Of a stretch of DNA of 64,000 nt, positions 37,493-50,067 are shown piece after piece. The notes under the pieces are model-generated. The model did not search any database and had not been told where the DNA came from. It worked only from the letters and a program-made list of their open reading frames with translations. The DNA lies in contig CM051027.1 of the NCBI GenBank assembly GCA_027627225.1, positions 90,642,151 through 90,706,150 on the forward strand. Reading direction: 5' to 3'. A program made the position numbers and the translations under genes. Origin of the DNA: Congeria kusceri. Its lineage: Eukaryota; Mollusca; Bivalvia; Myida; Dreissenidae. Each line of letters starts with the position of its first letter. Position 1 is the first letter of the stretch.

Positions 37493-37890
37493 ATATTAAA
37501 CCTTTGTAAATATATATACCCTGCTTTTAACAGACGAAAAATTATGATCAATTTCGTCCAATAACTACTCATTTGTTGTTTTCTTTTGTACAAATTTGTC
37601 ATTCTTCTTTCGTACTTTTTCGTCTATAACTTATAAGTCCCTCCTCGGGGAGTGAATCTTGTTTATAAACTACGTTGTAATTTACTATATATCTACTGTT
37701 TGATATTCATATAGAAGTATTGAATTATTAACTACGTGTTTGTTAAAATTCTTCTGTTATAAAGTGTGTATATATGTACATATATTATACGTTTGTCATG
37801 TGTTTATAATTGTTATGCATTGGATCATGTTATGAGGAACATGTATATATGTTCAAGTAACTGAATAAAATATTCTGTTCTGTTCTGTTC
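37493..37890 (+). mobile_element. 5'-truncated LINE 3' end with (TTCTG)n tail
   Basis: This 398-bp fragment ends in 'GAATAAAATATTCTG' and a short TTCTG pentanucleotide run. It is flanked by TATTATCT at 37485-37492 and 37891-37898, an 8-bp target duplication within the palindromic array. No coding part remains that I can identify. The tail resembles that of the minus-strand fragment starting at 50832. Confidence 0.75.
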
Positions 37891-38120
37891 TATTATCTTA
37901 CAACGCAAATCTTAACACGTTAATATCCGTTAATATCGCAATGCCACTTAATTGTTATGGATCGCAAATGTATTGGTAAACCAATTCATGTAGCCAGTGT
38001 AACACGAATATAATCATAATTATTATCTTACAACGGAAATTTATATTTGTGATACCACTTAAGTTTTTATTAACTGAAATTGTGATGTCAGTTCTGGGCA
38101 GTTTCAGGCCTGTTTTTCAT
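37891..38120. repeat. Continuation of the palindromic array
   Basis: Diverged units continue after the LINE tail with 'ATTATCTTACAACGCAAATC', 'ACACGAATATAATCATAATT' and 'TTTGTGATACCACTTAAG'. Confidence 0.6.
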
Positions 38121-38124
38121 TAAG

Positions 38125-40340
38125 CAAATAAATATCGTAAGTCGAAAAAAATCGCAAACAGATTTTCCTCAAACTTGTACAAACATGCGTCAATGTATCC
38201 TAAAACTAAAACAGTCTTAAAAAATAGGGGTCACCGGCCTTTTCCCGGATATATTGAATTTTGAATACGGTACCTGTCGAAGCATGTTTTCAGTTTGTGT
38301 TACTTAGAATGTTGAATTATATAAAGAGTTTATATTCAAACAAAGATTGAGATTTTTAAATGCATCTTATTTTAATGTTTTGTTTGGTAATATACAAGTG
38401 CAGTTTAATGATAAAAAGCGCTTTATCTACAGTTATCATTTACCAAATAACTTGTAATGGACGCTTAACGAGGTGAATTTTGCATTAAATTTGCCTGTTA
38501 AAACATTAATAAGTTATCAAATACCCCGTATTTATCCTAATAAACGCTCCGTCCCTAATAAACGCGCCCCCGTACTTATAATAAAATGCATCAGTGAACA
38601 TAATAATAGCGCCCCCATTTCTCGGCTGCCAAGGGCCAAGTGAGCGGTGAATAAATGACGTTTTACTTGACGGAACATACTTATTATTTAATATACAGGT
38701 AACTTGGCAAGAACGTAATTGAAATAAGACTTTGTAAATATAAATTCAATATATCTTACCGTTAAACTCAAACAGACAGGTGATTTTGATTGTCAAAATG
38801 TAAAATTCATGTTATGAAATTATTTTGACACCGGACGCTTAAAATGCGGATCTATACAGGTCGTTCAAATTGCGGAACGTAGGGTTAATTTATAGGACTT
38901 AATTACTTGTTTAATTTAAAACAATTGCACTGTTCCAACAGTGGTCTCTCTTAGACGTCTAAAGCGTCAAAACCATCAAATTCTTCATCTTCATCGTCAC
39001 TCACAAAGATACAATGTTTAATAGAACACTCACTGATGGGGGTATTTTACCCACGGGCCGGACTTCGGTTAAAAACCATTGCCCTAGCACACTTTTTAAC
39101 ATATAAACTAAGTTGACATGACAAGAATACTGTACAATCCCGCTTTTACGGGGATTTACATAATACTATGGTTGTAGAGCGGCTACGGCGGTAATACAAC
39201 ACTGTTGAACGTTCAATATTTATGCACACCAATCAGTGTGATTAGATATTTTCACATTCTCAAGTGTAAGTTTGCGTCTCAGATTACTCCACGAATGCTT
39301 TCAAATACAAGTGTGAAAACACAAAGACATTTTTAAATAATTTATTCAGTCATTTTAATTGCTATCAAAACTGTTGCTATCTCGATCACACCTACTGTTA
39401 CCATTATCCTCTGTGATGTCCACAACGGCCCTTTCAGCCTGCAAGATAATAGGGTGTCGTATTCTGGAAAAACAGCAAAATGGCGTGTATTATGAATACC
39501 GGGTATTTACGATTGCTCAATGAATTTTTCCTCAAATTAGCACATTTATGTGTTGGCTCATATTATACATGTAGGAGGGTGAAATAAACGCGCCCCCCCG
39601 TGATTTGCATCGCGCCCGGGCGCGTTTATTAGGATAAAGACGGGGGTATACGAATATCGTTTGTTCCAAACGACATATTTTGTTAAAAGATCCCACATAC
39701 ATGCGTAGTTGTATACTGAGACTTAAAAAGTCTTAAGAAAAAAGTGGTCGCCGGCATTGTTCCGGAAATATTGGGTTTTTAATACGGTACCTATCGAAGC
39801 CCTTTTTCAGTTTGGATTTTTATCAATGTTTTAAGTATATAGGATAGTTATTTTTCAAACAAGGTTATGGTTCTTTCAACTGATATGTTTGTACATGCTT
39901 TGTTTGGCAATATACATGTGTATGTTGATAATAAAAACGTTTTTCCTGCATTTACTGCTTAAATAATGAATTTGACTGGACATTTAAGTGTGTCAAATGG
40001 GAACTAATAATGCTTTCTGAAACTTCATTTTTATCAAATGCATATTTTGTTCCAAACGACAGATTTTCTTAAAATTTCGCACATACATGCACCACTGTAT
40101 ATTTACACCAAAACATTAATAAAAAGAATGGCTCACTGAACTTGTTTGGGGAATATTGGATTTTATATAGGGTACCTGTGTAGCCTTTTTCCTGTTTCGT
40201 TTTAACATACATACCGGTAAACAACGTATCAATAGAATGAAGATATTTAATGGATCATTTCTGAACTAAATTTGTTTGGAAATACATTGCATAGTGTGTT
40301 TTTGATTATTATATATATGCTTCATGAACTTTTACTATTA
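38125..40340 (+). repeat. Three tandem ~370-bp units, split by a DNA transposon
   Basis: Unit 1 (38125-38521), unit 2 (39649-40010) and unit 3 (40030-40340) share 'CATACATGCG', 'CCGG.ATATTGRRTTTT', 'ATACGGTACCTRTCGAAGC', 'TTTTCAGTTTG' and 'TTGTTTGGCAATATACA'. The boundary between units 2 and 3 ('TATCAAATGCATATTTTGTTCC') is the uninterrupted form of the junction broken by the transposon at 38524-39646. Confidence 0.75.
38524..39646. mobile_element. 1.1-kb DNA transposon relic with TA target duplication
   Basis: The ends are inverted repeats: CCCCGTATTTATCCTAATAA at the left and, reading inward, CCCCCGTCTTTATCCTAATA at the right, both followed by AACGCG-type GC-rich sequence. TA lies on each side (38522-38523 and 39647-39648). 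On the minus strand near 38945-39005 a short reading segment ends 'SDDEDEEFDGFDALDV' before a stop. That resembles the acidic C-terminal tail of pogo/Tigger-type transposases, though it is too short to be sure. A Tc1/mariner-pogo origin is the best guess. Confidence 0.7.
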
Positions 40341-40565
40341 AAAATATTTATTTTGAATGGACATTAGAGATGAAATTAGTATATTGTAACCTATATACAA
40401 TAAAGAAAAAAATGAAGCAAAAGAAGAAATTAACCCTGTTATTTTCTTTTTGTTGCGAACGTCTTTAAGATATAAGAGAATAACACGAAACTTAAGTGGT
40501 AACACGAAACTTTTCGCGAACCTCAAGTAGTTATCGTAAGGCAGTTCTATGCCACCATAAATATC

Positions 40566-41008
40566 ACACTCATTTTACAGTGTGTTGTTTCGTTTGGCTA
40601 TAACTTTAGAACATCATCATTTTAGTGGCACTTGTAATCGCTCCATTATCATTGAATTTGTTTTGCTAAAAATTGCGTTATCAAGCGGAAATAGCCCATT
40701 CTACTCGCATTGCAATGTTCGCTCTGCAAGAGGCAAACAATAGCCTTTATTCAATATGAAATTGAGTATGTAAAATAATAGTTGGGACAGGAGTGTATAC
40801 CAAAGAATCCCTGCTAAAAACTCCCTTGTCTGATTAATAATTCAACATGGTTGTGTAAACATGAACAAGAGAGTTATTGAGCAAATGGTTCAGTTGATGA
40901 AGCAGCGTAATGGAGAATATTCAAAATATTGATGCATGTCAACGAGTCAAATACCCACTTTACATTCTGATGGGGCTTGATTTTCTAGATTTATGATAAT
41001 TACGACAT
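40566..41008. other. Unassigned flank of the composite element
   Basis: No supported feature between the element's right target duplication and the trinucleotide array. Confidence 0.4.
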
Positions 41009-41010
41009 CT

Positions 41011-41542
<532 letters not shown>

Positions 41543-41559
41543 TATTTATATAATAATTA

Positions 41560-42830
41560 TTATAACGTTTTGGTACTTATTATATATTTTGACAAGCAAA
41601 AGTGTAATTCGTATGATTACAATTTAAGAATGTAAAATTTTGTAGCCAATATGATATTTCAAAACATTGTGTATGTTTTATGGCGCTGAATATTATGTGA
41701 AGCAAGGCCTTTAAGAACGGTGGAATATTTCTTCAAAAACGAGCTCGTGGGAACATGCTTTTTAAGTGTATCCTTGTTGACAATATATCCCATTTCGTTC
41801 AGGATCTTGTCAATAAAGACCTTAATATAACTTAACACAGAGCGCTGCCGGTCAGCAGAAAACGTATTTCGCCCAATCATACAGGACAATTGACTAGTGT
41901 ATAAACGTCACTTCTCGTGATTGAATGAACCTCGACTAACATAATAAGAAGGCACTTGATTAAATTTATTTCGAGGGTTGAGCTAAATGCACTCAATGTT
42001 GTTCATGAAACAGAAATGACATTTTACGTCGAATATACAGTGGGGTAATTACACTATGGCGAAATAAATGGACAAGCTTTTTATTTCGTTTCATCAAAGT
42101 TAGTGCAGATGTATTAAGCTTTGCCTTTATCCATGCTAAGCAAAGTGGTTTGCTGGAGAATGTTTTATAACAATAATCGATAAACCGTTGAACATTTCGA
42201 ATTACGAGTAATTTGTATTTTCAATCTCCAGCCAATTTGCGGGCATGTGCTGAAATTAAATGAAATGTTTTGTTTAATGACTATTTCAAAAATTATAGAG
42301 ATTGAAAATTAGTTATATGTTAAAAATAACTTCAATACAACGCAATCTGTTTTCTGGCAACAGAAATATATATTTAAAACGAGATTCGTCGAGATTAGGT
42401 AGCATCTTCTGTGTTTTTATTAATATGAAACTGATAAAAACGAAATCAAAAAGCAGAACAATTGAATATATAGATACAGTTTTTGTTGCTTGATGTCTTG
42501 AGTTAGATACTTGTAAAGGCTCTTGTGTTTTTTCATGCAAAGTAGTACATATTGAAATAGGGTGATAAAATCATCTCATTCTATTCCAAGTAAAGGTTTT
42601 ATAATTATATTTTTAATCAATATAAAATTAAATTTTATCGCTAGTAAATTACAGTAATTAGACAAGAAATGTGCCATTTAGCCTTCCAAAAAATGTACCG
42701 ACTAAATATTACTATTGCTTTCTAGAACACCTCAAACTTTGAATATCCAATTTTAAAAGCGACCAGTTCACAGATTGGCAAATTGACAATTTTCCAAATT
42801 TGTGTCATAGATCCCAAAAAGAAACAAATT
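41560..42830. other. Unassigned AT-rich DNA
   Basis: Nothing recognised. Open frames of 63-76 codons on both strands have no domain. Confidence 0.45.
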
Positions 42831-42832
42831 AC

Positions 42833-42834
<2 letters not shown>

Positions 42835-42872
<38 letters not shown>
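42835..42872. repeat. (TA)n microsatellite
   Basis: Uninterrupted TA dinucleotides for about 38 bp. Confidence 0.97.
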
Positions 42873-42875
<3 letters not shown>

Positions 42876-43049
42876 GCAACATAACACTACTAACAAAGAA
42901 ATATATTGGAAATATTGTGTTGTTTATGAAAAATCATCAATTGAAATGGATAAAATTATAAAGCATTTTTAACGATTTTCATCGGTATTTTGGGAAACAC
43001 GTGCATCACTTACATAACGTTTAAAATTCACTGCCATGTTTGTAAGTCA

Positions 43050-43113
43050 GAATAGCCGTGTGGTGAGAGCGACAGACTTTTGATCCCGGCGAACGCGAAC
43101 GTCCTGGTAAAGG
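43050..43113 (+). repeat. tRNA-like fragment (probable SINE head relic)
   Basis: 'TAGCCGTGTGGTGAGAGCG' matches a tRNA internal A box, and 'GAACGCGAACGTCC' is a weak B box about 25 bp on. The acceptor stem and T arm do not close, so it is not a functional tRNA by eye. It most resembles the head of a tRNA-derived SINE whose body is not evident downstream. Confidence 0.35.
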
Positions 43114-43119
43114 CAAATT

Positions 43120-44180
43120 TTTTAATGTATGATTTGTTTTTATAATATTTGTTTTGGTTATTCCAACTGCTATACTTTTTTTTGGCAGATAAAACATTAA
43201 ATGACTTTTTCAAAAATACAAATATATATGAACAAGTCCTTTTAAAACAATTTGCAAAGGCATCATCGCTGCCCGGTGCATACGTATGTAAAGAAAAGAA
43301 TAGGTGTATTTGTTTTCCTGTGGATTTTAAAAAATAAAGTAAAGTCGAAATTTATTGTGGTAATTTATTTATATTAGATTTTTTAAAAGTTCAAAAGCAT
43401 TATTGTATTGTATTGAATATTCCTATAAATATTAAATAACTAATAAAATGTAAAAATGCTATGATTTAGGTCGCAATACTACGATTTGTTACGAAAATGG
43501 ATGTCACGTTTAGCAGACGAAGTTTATTTGAAGGAAATTACTAATATCCGAAATATATTATATAATATACTGGTTTCATAACATATCAATAATATAGTGT
43601 TTCCGAAAATGACCATAATCATTTTAAATTTCAAACATAACACAAAATTTTGTCCTTCTCAATATTTTATCTGCACCATGTGTGCTGTCAAAATAAAATG
43701 TATGGTGTTTATTTTTCTCTTAATAAATTCATTAGTTTTATGCACAAACATATTATTGAAATGGCTTTCGTGCAACACAAACGTGAGCAGCCCGTTTTGA
43801 AAGTATTTAGTTGATGCGCTACATCAAACTTATACAAATTAAATACTGATTTATTAATCAAAAATTAGTCCGAAATCATAAAATTTAGAAACCACACTAA
43901 AATTGATGAGGTTATTACGCAAGACGAACAACTATTAAGTATCATAGAACATGATACTGAAGCTGCACAAATGCACTGCATTTATGCATTTTTCATATCT
44001 GAGTGGTTTATGACTACCAAAAAAGCGCAGATACCATGAACTCATGCATTTATTTAATTTGCTATAATTTGACCAAAGAGAAATATTCTTTCCATCAAGA
44101 AAAAGCGTATCATCAAAATATGACGTTTCGTGACATTGTATTAAGGAGAATTATTATAAATCCATATATTATGATTACGA
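43120..44180. other. Unassigned AT-rich DNA
   Basis: No supported gene or repeat. Confidence 0.4.
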
Positions 44181-44181
44181 T

Positions 44182-44689
44182 CTTTTGACAACCACGCATG
44201 GATGTGATTCCACAAGGTTATCCTTTTGATCATTATCTTCATTACAGCATTTCGTCTTTTAAATTTGATTTTAGATTCGCGTACGTAATACATTATTGAA
44301 TTGCATGTCTTTTGACAACCACGCATGGATGTGATTGCACAAGGTTATCCTTTTGATCATTATCTTCATTACAGCATTTCGTCTTTTAAATTTGATTTTA
44401 GATTCGCGTACGTAACACATTATTGAATTGCATGTCTTTTGACAACCACGCATGGATGTGATTCCACAAGGTTATCCTTTTGATCATTATCTTCATTACA
44501 GCATTTCGTCTTTTAAATTTGATTTTAGATTCGCGTACGTAATACATTATTGAATTGCATGTCTTTTGACAACCACGCATGGATGTGATTGCACAAGGTT
44601 ATCCTTTTGATCATTATCTTCATTACAGCATTTCGTCTTTTAAATTTGATTTTAGATTCGCGTACGTAATACATTATTGAATTGCATGT
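44182..44689. repeat. 127-bp tandem repeat, 4 copies, A-B-A-B pattern
   Basis: Units start at 44182, 44309, 44436 and 44563 with 'CTTTTGACAACCACGCATGG'. They are nearly identical. Units 1 and 3 read GATTCCAC where units 2 and 4 read GATTGCAC, so the last duplication step copied a 254-bp dimer. Minus-strand open frames of 60-61 codons here are the same repeated phase and not genes. Confidence 0.95.
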
Positions 44690-44740
44690 CTTTTCGTCCA
44701 GTTCTTTTGAACGACCATAATTTCAACGCAGGAGAAAAAT

Positions 44741-44914
44741 GTTTGGTGATCTCTTGAAAGAAAAAAAATGTTTGGTGATCCCTTGAAAGAAAAAAAATGT
44801 TTGGTGATCCCTTGAAAGAAAAAAAATGTTTGGTGATCCCTTGAAAGAAAAAAAAAGTTTGGTGATCCCTTGAAAGAAAAAAAATGTTTGGTGATCCCTT
44901 GAAAGAAAAAAAAA
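44741..44914. repeat. 29-bp tandem repeat, 6 copies
   Basis: The unit GTTTGGTGATCCCTTGAAAG plus an A run and T is repeated at a 29-bp period (44741, 44770, 44799 and so on). It lies 51 bp after the 127-bp array. Because 29 is not a multiple of three, the minus-strand frame through it cycles through three peptides with an 87-bp period and stays open by chance. Confidence 0.95.
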
Positions 44915-45456
44915 TGAAGAAGCTTTATAATATTAAGAGTTGAAGTTTGGTGTGTTTTTACAAAATATATATTCAATATCAATGTAATATTAAATATAAA
45001 ACAACATACGGTAAATCGTTTTATAACAAAAATGATGTACATATGTTCGTACAATATATTGAATTGAACTTCCTTTTGTCCGGGGCGATACAATCTGACT
45101 TGGGTGCACGATATTCCAAATACGTAACGTATAGTTAGAATGTGATTTTAAGCAGAATGCGGGGAAATTAATACATTTGTATGCATGTATATTTTGGTAG
45201 TCATAGACATGTTAAAACGTATTTGGCTTTAGTTGGCTTTATCTAGCCAAACTAAACATGTAGTTAGCAAAGACCAGAAATAGTTATTGTAAAACAAATT
45301 CACATATTTGAAAAACAAGAAACGAACACCCATTAATATTACTAAACAAAAGGAAACGGAAAATTCCATTTACACATAAAGCAAGTCTTTGTTGTCATTC
45401 ACAGCTTAGTGTAGTGTATAATTGTGTTGTATTCCTCGTTTACTATCATTCTGTTA

Positions 45457-45490
<34 letters not shown>

Positions 45491-47590
45491 CATATAAATG
45501 TACATACATTTATTTATTGTTTCCAATGGCTGAAAATGACAACAACCTTAAGAAAAAAGCCTCTTTATAACAGATATTTATTTTCATTCACGTTTTTTTT
45601 ATTCAAATAAAATATATTTATACAGGTAGTTCATTCAAGTAATTTGTAAATACATTTTATAGTAGTGAATATCTCAACATAGTATGTACTATACAAACCT
45701 TTATATATACGTTTTATATATACGTTATAAACATAGTGTAACATAACATGATTGTGTTGTTTTCATTTTGAAAGCACTACATTTTAAATGTTCGTAAACC
45801 ACCCATGTGAACGAAAATGTAGAGCTTAATAATAAGGAGTACTGGCCATCATATTTTATTGTTGGAATTGCGGAGATATACATGAACATTGAATGTGTTC
45901 GCGTCCTTCTAAATGAAATTTACAAGATTAGAAAAATCTAGCTACATCAGCGGGATGTCTTATAATGCAATTAAAGAAGAATAAAAGATAAAAGAAAACT
46001 CATATTTATGAAAAAAAATATTCTTTGCTACTACAACATAAACATATAACTCTTTGCATCTTACAATATAATATCATTATTTATTTCTAACACGTTCTGC
46101 AAAATATTTTAACAGTACGTAAAGACATATGGTTGATTATGTATTTACACTATTGACGAAGGAATTCATGAATAATCTCATACATCAGGTGGAAAATTTA
46201 TTGCCTTTAACGTTATGAAGTGCCTTACCTTTTTTGGTCAACGACATCATACAGTTTAATAAACCTACAGTTACTGAACCAATGTTGAACATTGGTGTTA
46301 TATTTACTTGATTATTCATAATAGGTGTTGTTATAATGACGTATTTTGCTTTATAACACTGATACAAACAACGTATTTAAACTAAAGCGTGACTATTCCA
46401 AGTTTGCACGACATTACCTCACAAGATTATTGTATTATTGCCGTAGAATTAAAACTGTTCGAGTCCATATGTCGTTCATATTTCAATACAAATGATCATG
46501 TGTACGTTTATTTGTGAGAGCAAGCCAGCTGTTTAGTATGAATGCATTTGCAGTTGGAATATATTATCTTAAACATTCACAAACATGTTCTGTTTATATA
46601 TAAAGACATAATATCGTTCAGCAATTGTGCACTCCAAATTATTTGGAAAAGCTACAGATGCGCAAGCCACATATATTTTCTTACGAAAAATTTAATAATA
46701 ATGCAAATTATCATGCTTACATTTTGCAAAATGTAAAATTCATTTTTAACTATAATAAATTTTAAAATTGCTACTACGGTTGATTATTTGTAGTCTATTT
46801 TGGAGTTAAAAGCTTGAATAGCTACCATGAATTCCTTTGCATAAAAGTTGTAAAAACTGTTTACAAATGTGTTGTTCCAGAGCCTCCGTAGTTCGGATTA
46901 TTTGTTTACAATATTTATGTGTTGTTTCTGTGTTAAACGTCTTTCTTATGTCAGTTTTGATACATAATATAATATAAACGTATATTTTACATGATTGTAA
47001 TATTAACTTAATTACACGATATTTCTGATTTACTAAATGAACGATCCAAACTCTTTTGTGTAATAACACATCCATTAGCGAAACATGGCAAATGTTTTAT
47101 TTTTCCAAGTTCTTTGTTATGAAATAATTATAAAACTTAATGTATATTGTATTATTAAAATAACTACGCACAGAAAAAAAAGTTAAGTTGGTATTTATGC
47201 GGTTCTTACCTATAAAATATTCCTTATTTATGCCAGGTCGATGTTATTTGTTCACGAACCAATTGCGGCGACTTTTTTCACTGAAGGTAGTTAGTTTCTT
47301 GAATTTTCAATTATTGCTGAATTGTACAGAATTATATCGCCCAATAAAAAGTAGTCCAGCACGGATGGTAACGTAATGTGGATATCGTGGCAGAACGAAT
47401 CTACTTAATAATGCCTGCTGGATTCTGGGAATCAATACGCGGGCGTGCGATTAGCCAATCACAGGGTCTTGTGGTCGACGGAGGCTATTTTGTGATGAAA
47501 AAACTTTCCACCAAGAGTGGTACCACGATACCTATGGCTGATGTTGTGTGTTTCCATTTCTGCTTTAGGTGTCTGGAGTTCACATAAAAT
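44915..47590. other. Unassigned AT-rich DNA with (TTA)n at 45459-45490
   Basis: The only structured content is the TTA microsatellite. Short open frames are scattered on both strands without recognisable domains. Confidence 0.45.
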
Positions 47591-47596
47591 GATTCA

Positions 47597-47612
47597 CCCC
47601 CCCCCCCCCCCC
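47597..47612. repeat. C16 homopolymer
   Basis: Sixteen consecutive C in AT-rich surroundings. Its length is prone to sequencing error. Confidence 0.9.
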
Positions 47613-47937
47613 TCCGATATCGCAGATTTTACCAAGAGGCTCTTGACTAACCAAATCGTTATTGTACTAGCCGTAGCAGTATACAGTAGCAGTATCTATA
47701 TCATAATTTTAACTTTACTTACATATTATTTACTTAATAAGCATGCTTGAATTAGAATATTGTTATAAAAGTTATATTAAGTTTTGTTATCTGTTCATTT
47801 TTTCGCCTGCTGCATCGTATGGTCCAGTAAAAAGATGTATTGTTATGTTTGCCTTCGGCCTGTCTGAAACAGATGTTTGCGCCAAAAGAGACAGAGAAAT
47901 AAAAGCAGTTTTATTCAATATATCAATATATGCTGCA

Positions 47938-48088
47938 GAATCATATATTGCCAATCCAGTCAGTTTTATAAAGAACGCAAGTTTTCACTAATATTGCCAA
48001 ATATTTTAGATGAGAATCATATATTGCCAATCCAGTCAGTTTTATAAAGAACGCAAGTTTTCATCAATATTGCAAATATCTGAGATGA
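47938..48088 (+). repeat. 76-bp tandem duplication
   Basis: 'GAATCATATATTGCCAATCC' through 'AACGCAAGTTTTCA' and 'AATATTGC.AAATAT' occurs at 47938 and again at 48014 with few differences. Confidence 0.92.
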
Positions 48089-48619
48089 AAATTAAACGAA
48101 AGATAATTTTACTACTACAATTGCATCGTTTCTGTGATCGTGTAATAAAGGCAATACAATTACTATGAGCATTGGCTAGTTAGACAATTTCTGCATGCAA
48201 TGATCGACACAATAGCATACCAGTTTTATTCCCGACCTGTTAATTAACGGCAAATTATTGAACGCTTGCGAATCAATTCCAGGAGCGAACATGCTTTAAT
48301 TATATCGTACGTTCTTAACCTTCACATTAGTTCGCGCATAATAATTTTCGTTTATACGAAACAGCGCCAAATGAAGCTTGTAAGGAAAAGACGAATGTGA
48401 AATGATCTTTTTAACGACGTTCCATAAAGTTACAATTCCATATTTCCATCCTGAAATACGTTTACAGTAATTCCCATACAACTCCAGAGCTATATAAATG
48501 TATGTGATACGTATACAGAACATATTAGTTAGCAATTCTTGTTAAAAACCATTGAATGACAATTGAGAACATCTATAATGCAAGTAATCAAGTATTAAAC
48601 TGATATTTTTGTTTGCAGG

Positions 48620-48670
48620 AAGTGTGGATTGCTGTTGCAGACATTTTACACAGGCCATCATGCCAGCAGG
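48620..48670 (+). other. Weak candidate 51-bp internal exon
   Basis: A pyrimidine-rich tract ending 'TTTTTGTTTGCAG' is followed by 51 bp that are open in one frame and then by 'CAG|GTAGTA', a plausible donor. The peptide would be EVWIAVADILHRPSCQQ. No flanking exon was found and no family is recognised, so this may be chance. Confidence 0.18.
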
Positions 48671-48674
48671 TAGT

Positions 48675-50065
48675 AAATATTATAAGAAAGACAGAGACAT
48701 TCATGGTGGGATTGGAATTTCCGCTAAATACATATCCTCGTCATAATTTGTAAGATAGCCACGTTAAATTTGCGCGCGTAGCGATTGATTTATTACAAAC
48801 ACTGAACTAGTTTGCTTTACTCCTTGATGTTGTGCTATGATTGTCTATTTGAACGATATTTAAACAATGTACATCTATCGTACTATGACTGAATGGCGAT
48901 ACAACCTTTCGACTAACCCGTTTTGCCCTTATTGAGTTTAAGGGCATTATTATATGATTGAGACATGTGATCTACCATCCCTTTCCTAAACGTTACAGTA
49001 ATTGCTTATGTTTTAGTGGCTGCAGTACTTGTATGACTGTAAGAACCACTGCCAAGTGTGAATGTTTAATAAACTGAAAATGATTTTATTTTCTGAAATT
49101 TTGTAAAAATAATTTACATTGTCTCTGAAATAATGATATTTTAAAATAAATGTTAGGTGTATATTGAACAATTATGGTATTGCTTGTCTACAACACGTTC
49201 TAGTAAATTTTCAATTGCTCTAAATGCAATAAACGGTTTGTGATAATTAACATTAGACACAAGGCATGAAGCAAGTTGCAGAAAAATACCAACATCAAAA
49301 TAAACGTGCATAAAACATATTTAAGATGAAAACAATTCCAGTCTTTAAAAATGTTGCCGGCAACATAACAATACTATTTACTTATTGTTATAACACTTTA
49401 CCATGGTAAACTTATTACTTTACAAAATATTTCAAACATGATATCTTTCAATTATAACAGTATCCGAATTCATCTCTGTTGATTTAATTGGATTTGTTTT
49501 ACAATGCAGTACATTAATTAAAAAGCGCCACATATAACAATAGGAAACGTATTAATATTAATTATTTTGAAAAAAAAACAACCTCATAGATTGACATTGT
49601 TCGTGTAATTTTGATGAGTGGCATAGAGTTATGATTTATTTGGTATTTGTAGAACATTTAAATGACACTTTTATTTTCTACTTTTAGCTTAATTTGATGA
49701 TTAACTATTAATATTCACATTGTTCGTTTGCAATTCGTAGCAGAGCGATTGACACATCTGTGAAAACCTGATCCCGTTTGAGTGATTAGTACAATGAAAC
49801 ACAACACTAAACGATAATGGTGAAAGTGCCTGAAACTTGAGCAGCAAAGTTTTTTCCTTTTTATTTATTCTAGCCATTTCAGAGCTCTAATTACTACAAC
49901 CCTATGCTAATTATTTATACATGATATAATTATTTATTTTATTTAACGTTTAATTATTTTGCCATTAATAGTATAATGTACAAAGTAACACCAAGCCAGC
50001 CTTAGGTACCTGTCATGATGAGAAAGCCTTAAAAATGTCAACGATTATAGATTAATATATATACG
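48675..50065. other. Unassigned AT-rich DNA
   Basis: No feature recognised. Confidence 0.4.
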
Positions 50066-50067
50066 AT

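Larger units (their letters stand above)
35169..40559. mobile_element. 5.4-kb composite element with terminal inverted repeats and 6-bp target duplication
   Basis: The left end begins TATGGTGGCATAGAACTGCC, and the right end (reading inward from 40559) begins with the same 20 bases. Similarity continues for about 60 bp through 'TACGATAA', 'GTTCGCGAAAA' and 'TTCGTGTTA' with some mismatches. AATATC directly flanks both ends (35163-35168 and 40560-40565), as expected for a target-site duplication. No transposase frame was found. The interior holds palindromic motif arrays, two LINE fragments and a smaller DNA transposon. Known groups with about 6-bp duplications include Polintons, Dada and IS3EU. 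The size, termini and lack of genes do not allow a choice, so this is best called non-autonomous or decayed. Confidence 0.82.

Noticed and set aside
35169..40559. Composite element considered as a Polinton/Maverick because of the 6-bp duplication
   Set aside because: It is far too short, its ends do not look like Polinton ends, and no polymerase, integrase, ATPase or capsid-like frame is present.
43050..43113. tRNA-like sequence considered as a tRNA gene
   Set aside because: A-box is good, but the B box is poor and the acceptor and T stems do not pair.
44182..44914. Regular repeats considered as a CRISPR array
   Set aside because: Units are directly adjoining with no unique spacers, the unit sizes are wrong, and the DNA is animal.
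44674..45093. 139-codon minus-strand frame with a repeating 'FFQGITKHFFSFKGSPN' pattern
   Set aside because: It is the translation of a 29-bp tandem repeat. The three-peptide cycle follows from 29 not being divisible by three.
47378..47991. Three successive plus-strand open frames considered as one gene
   Set aside because: They are in different frames, include a C16 run and end in a 76-bp tandem duplication. No domain was recognised.
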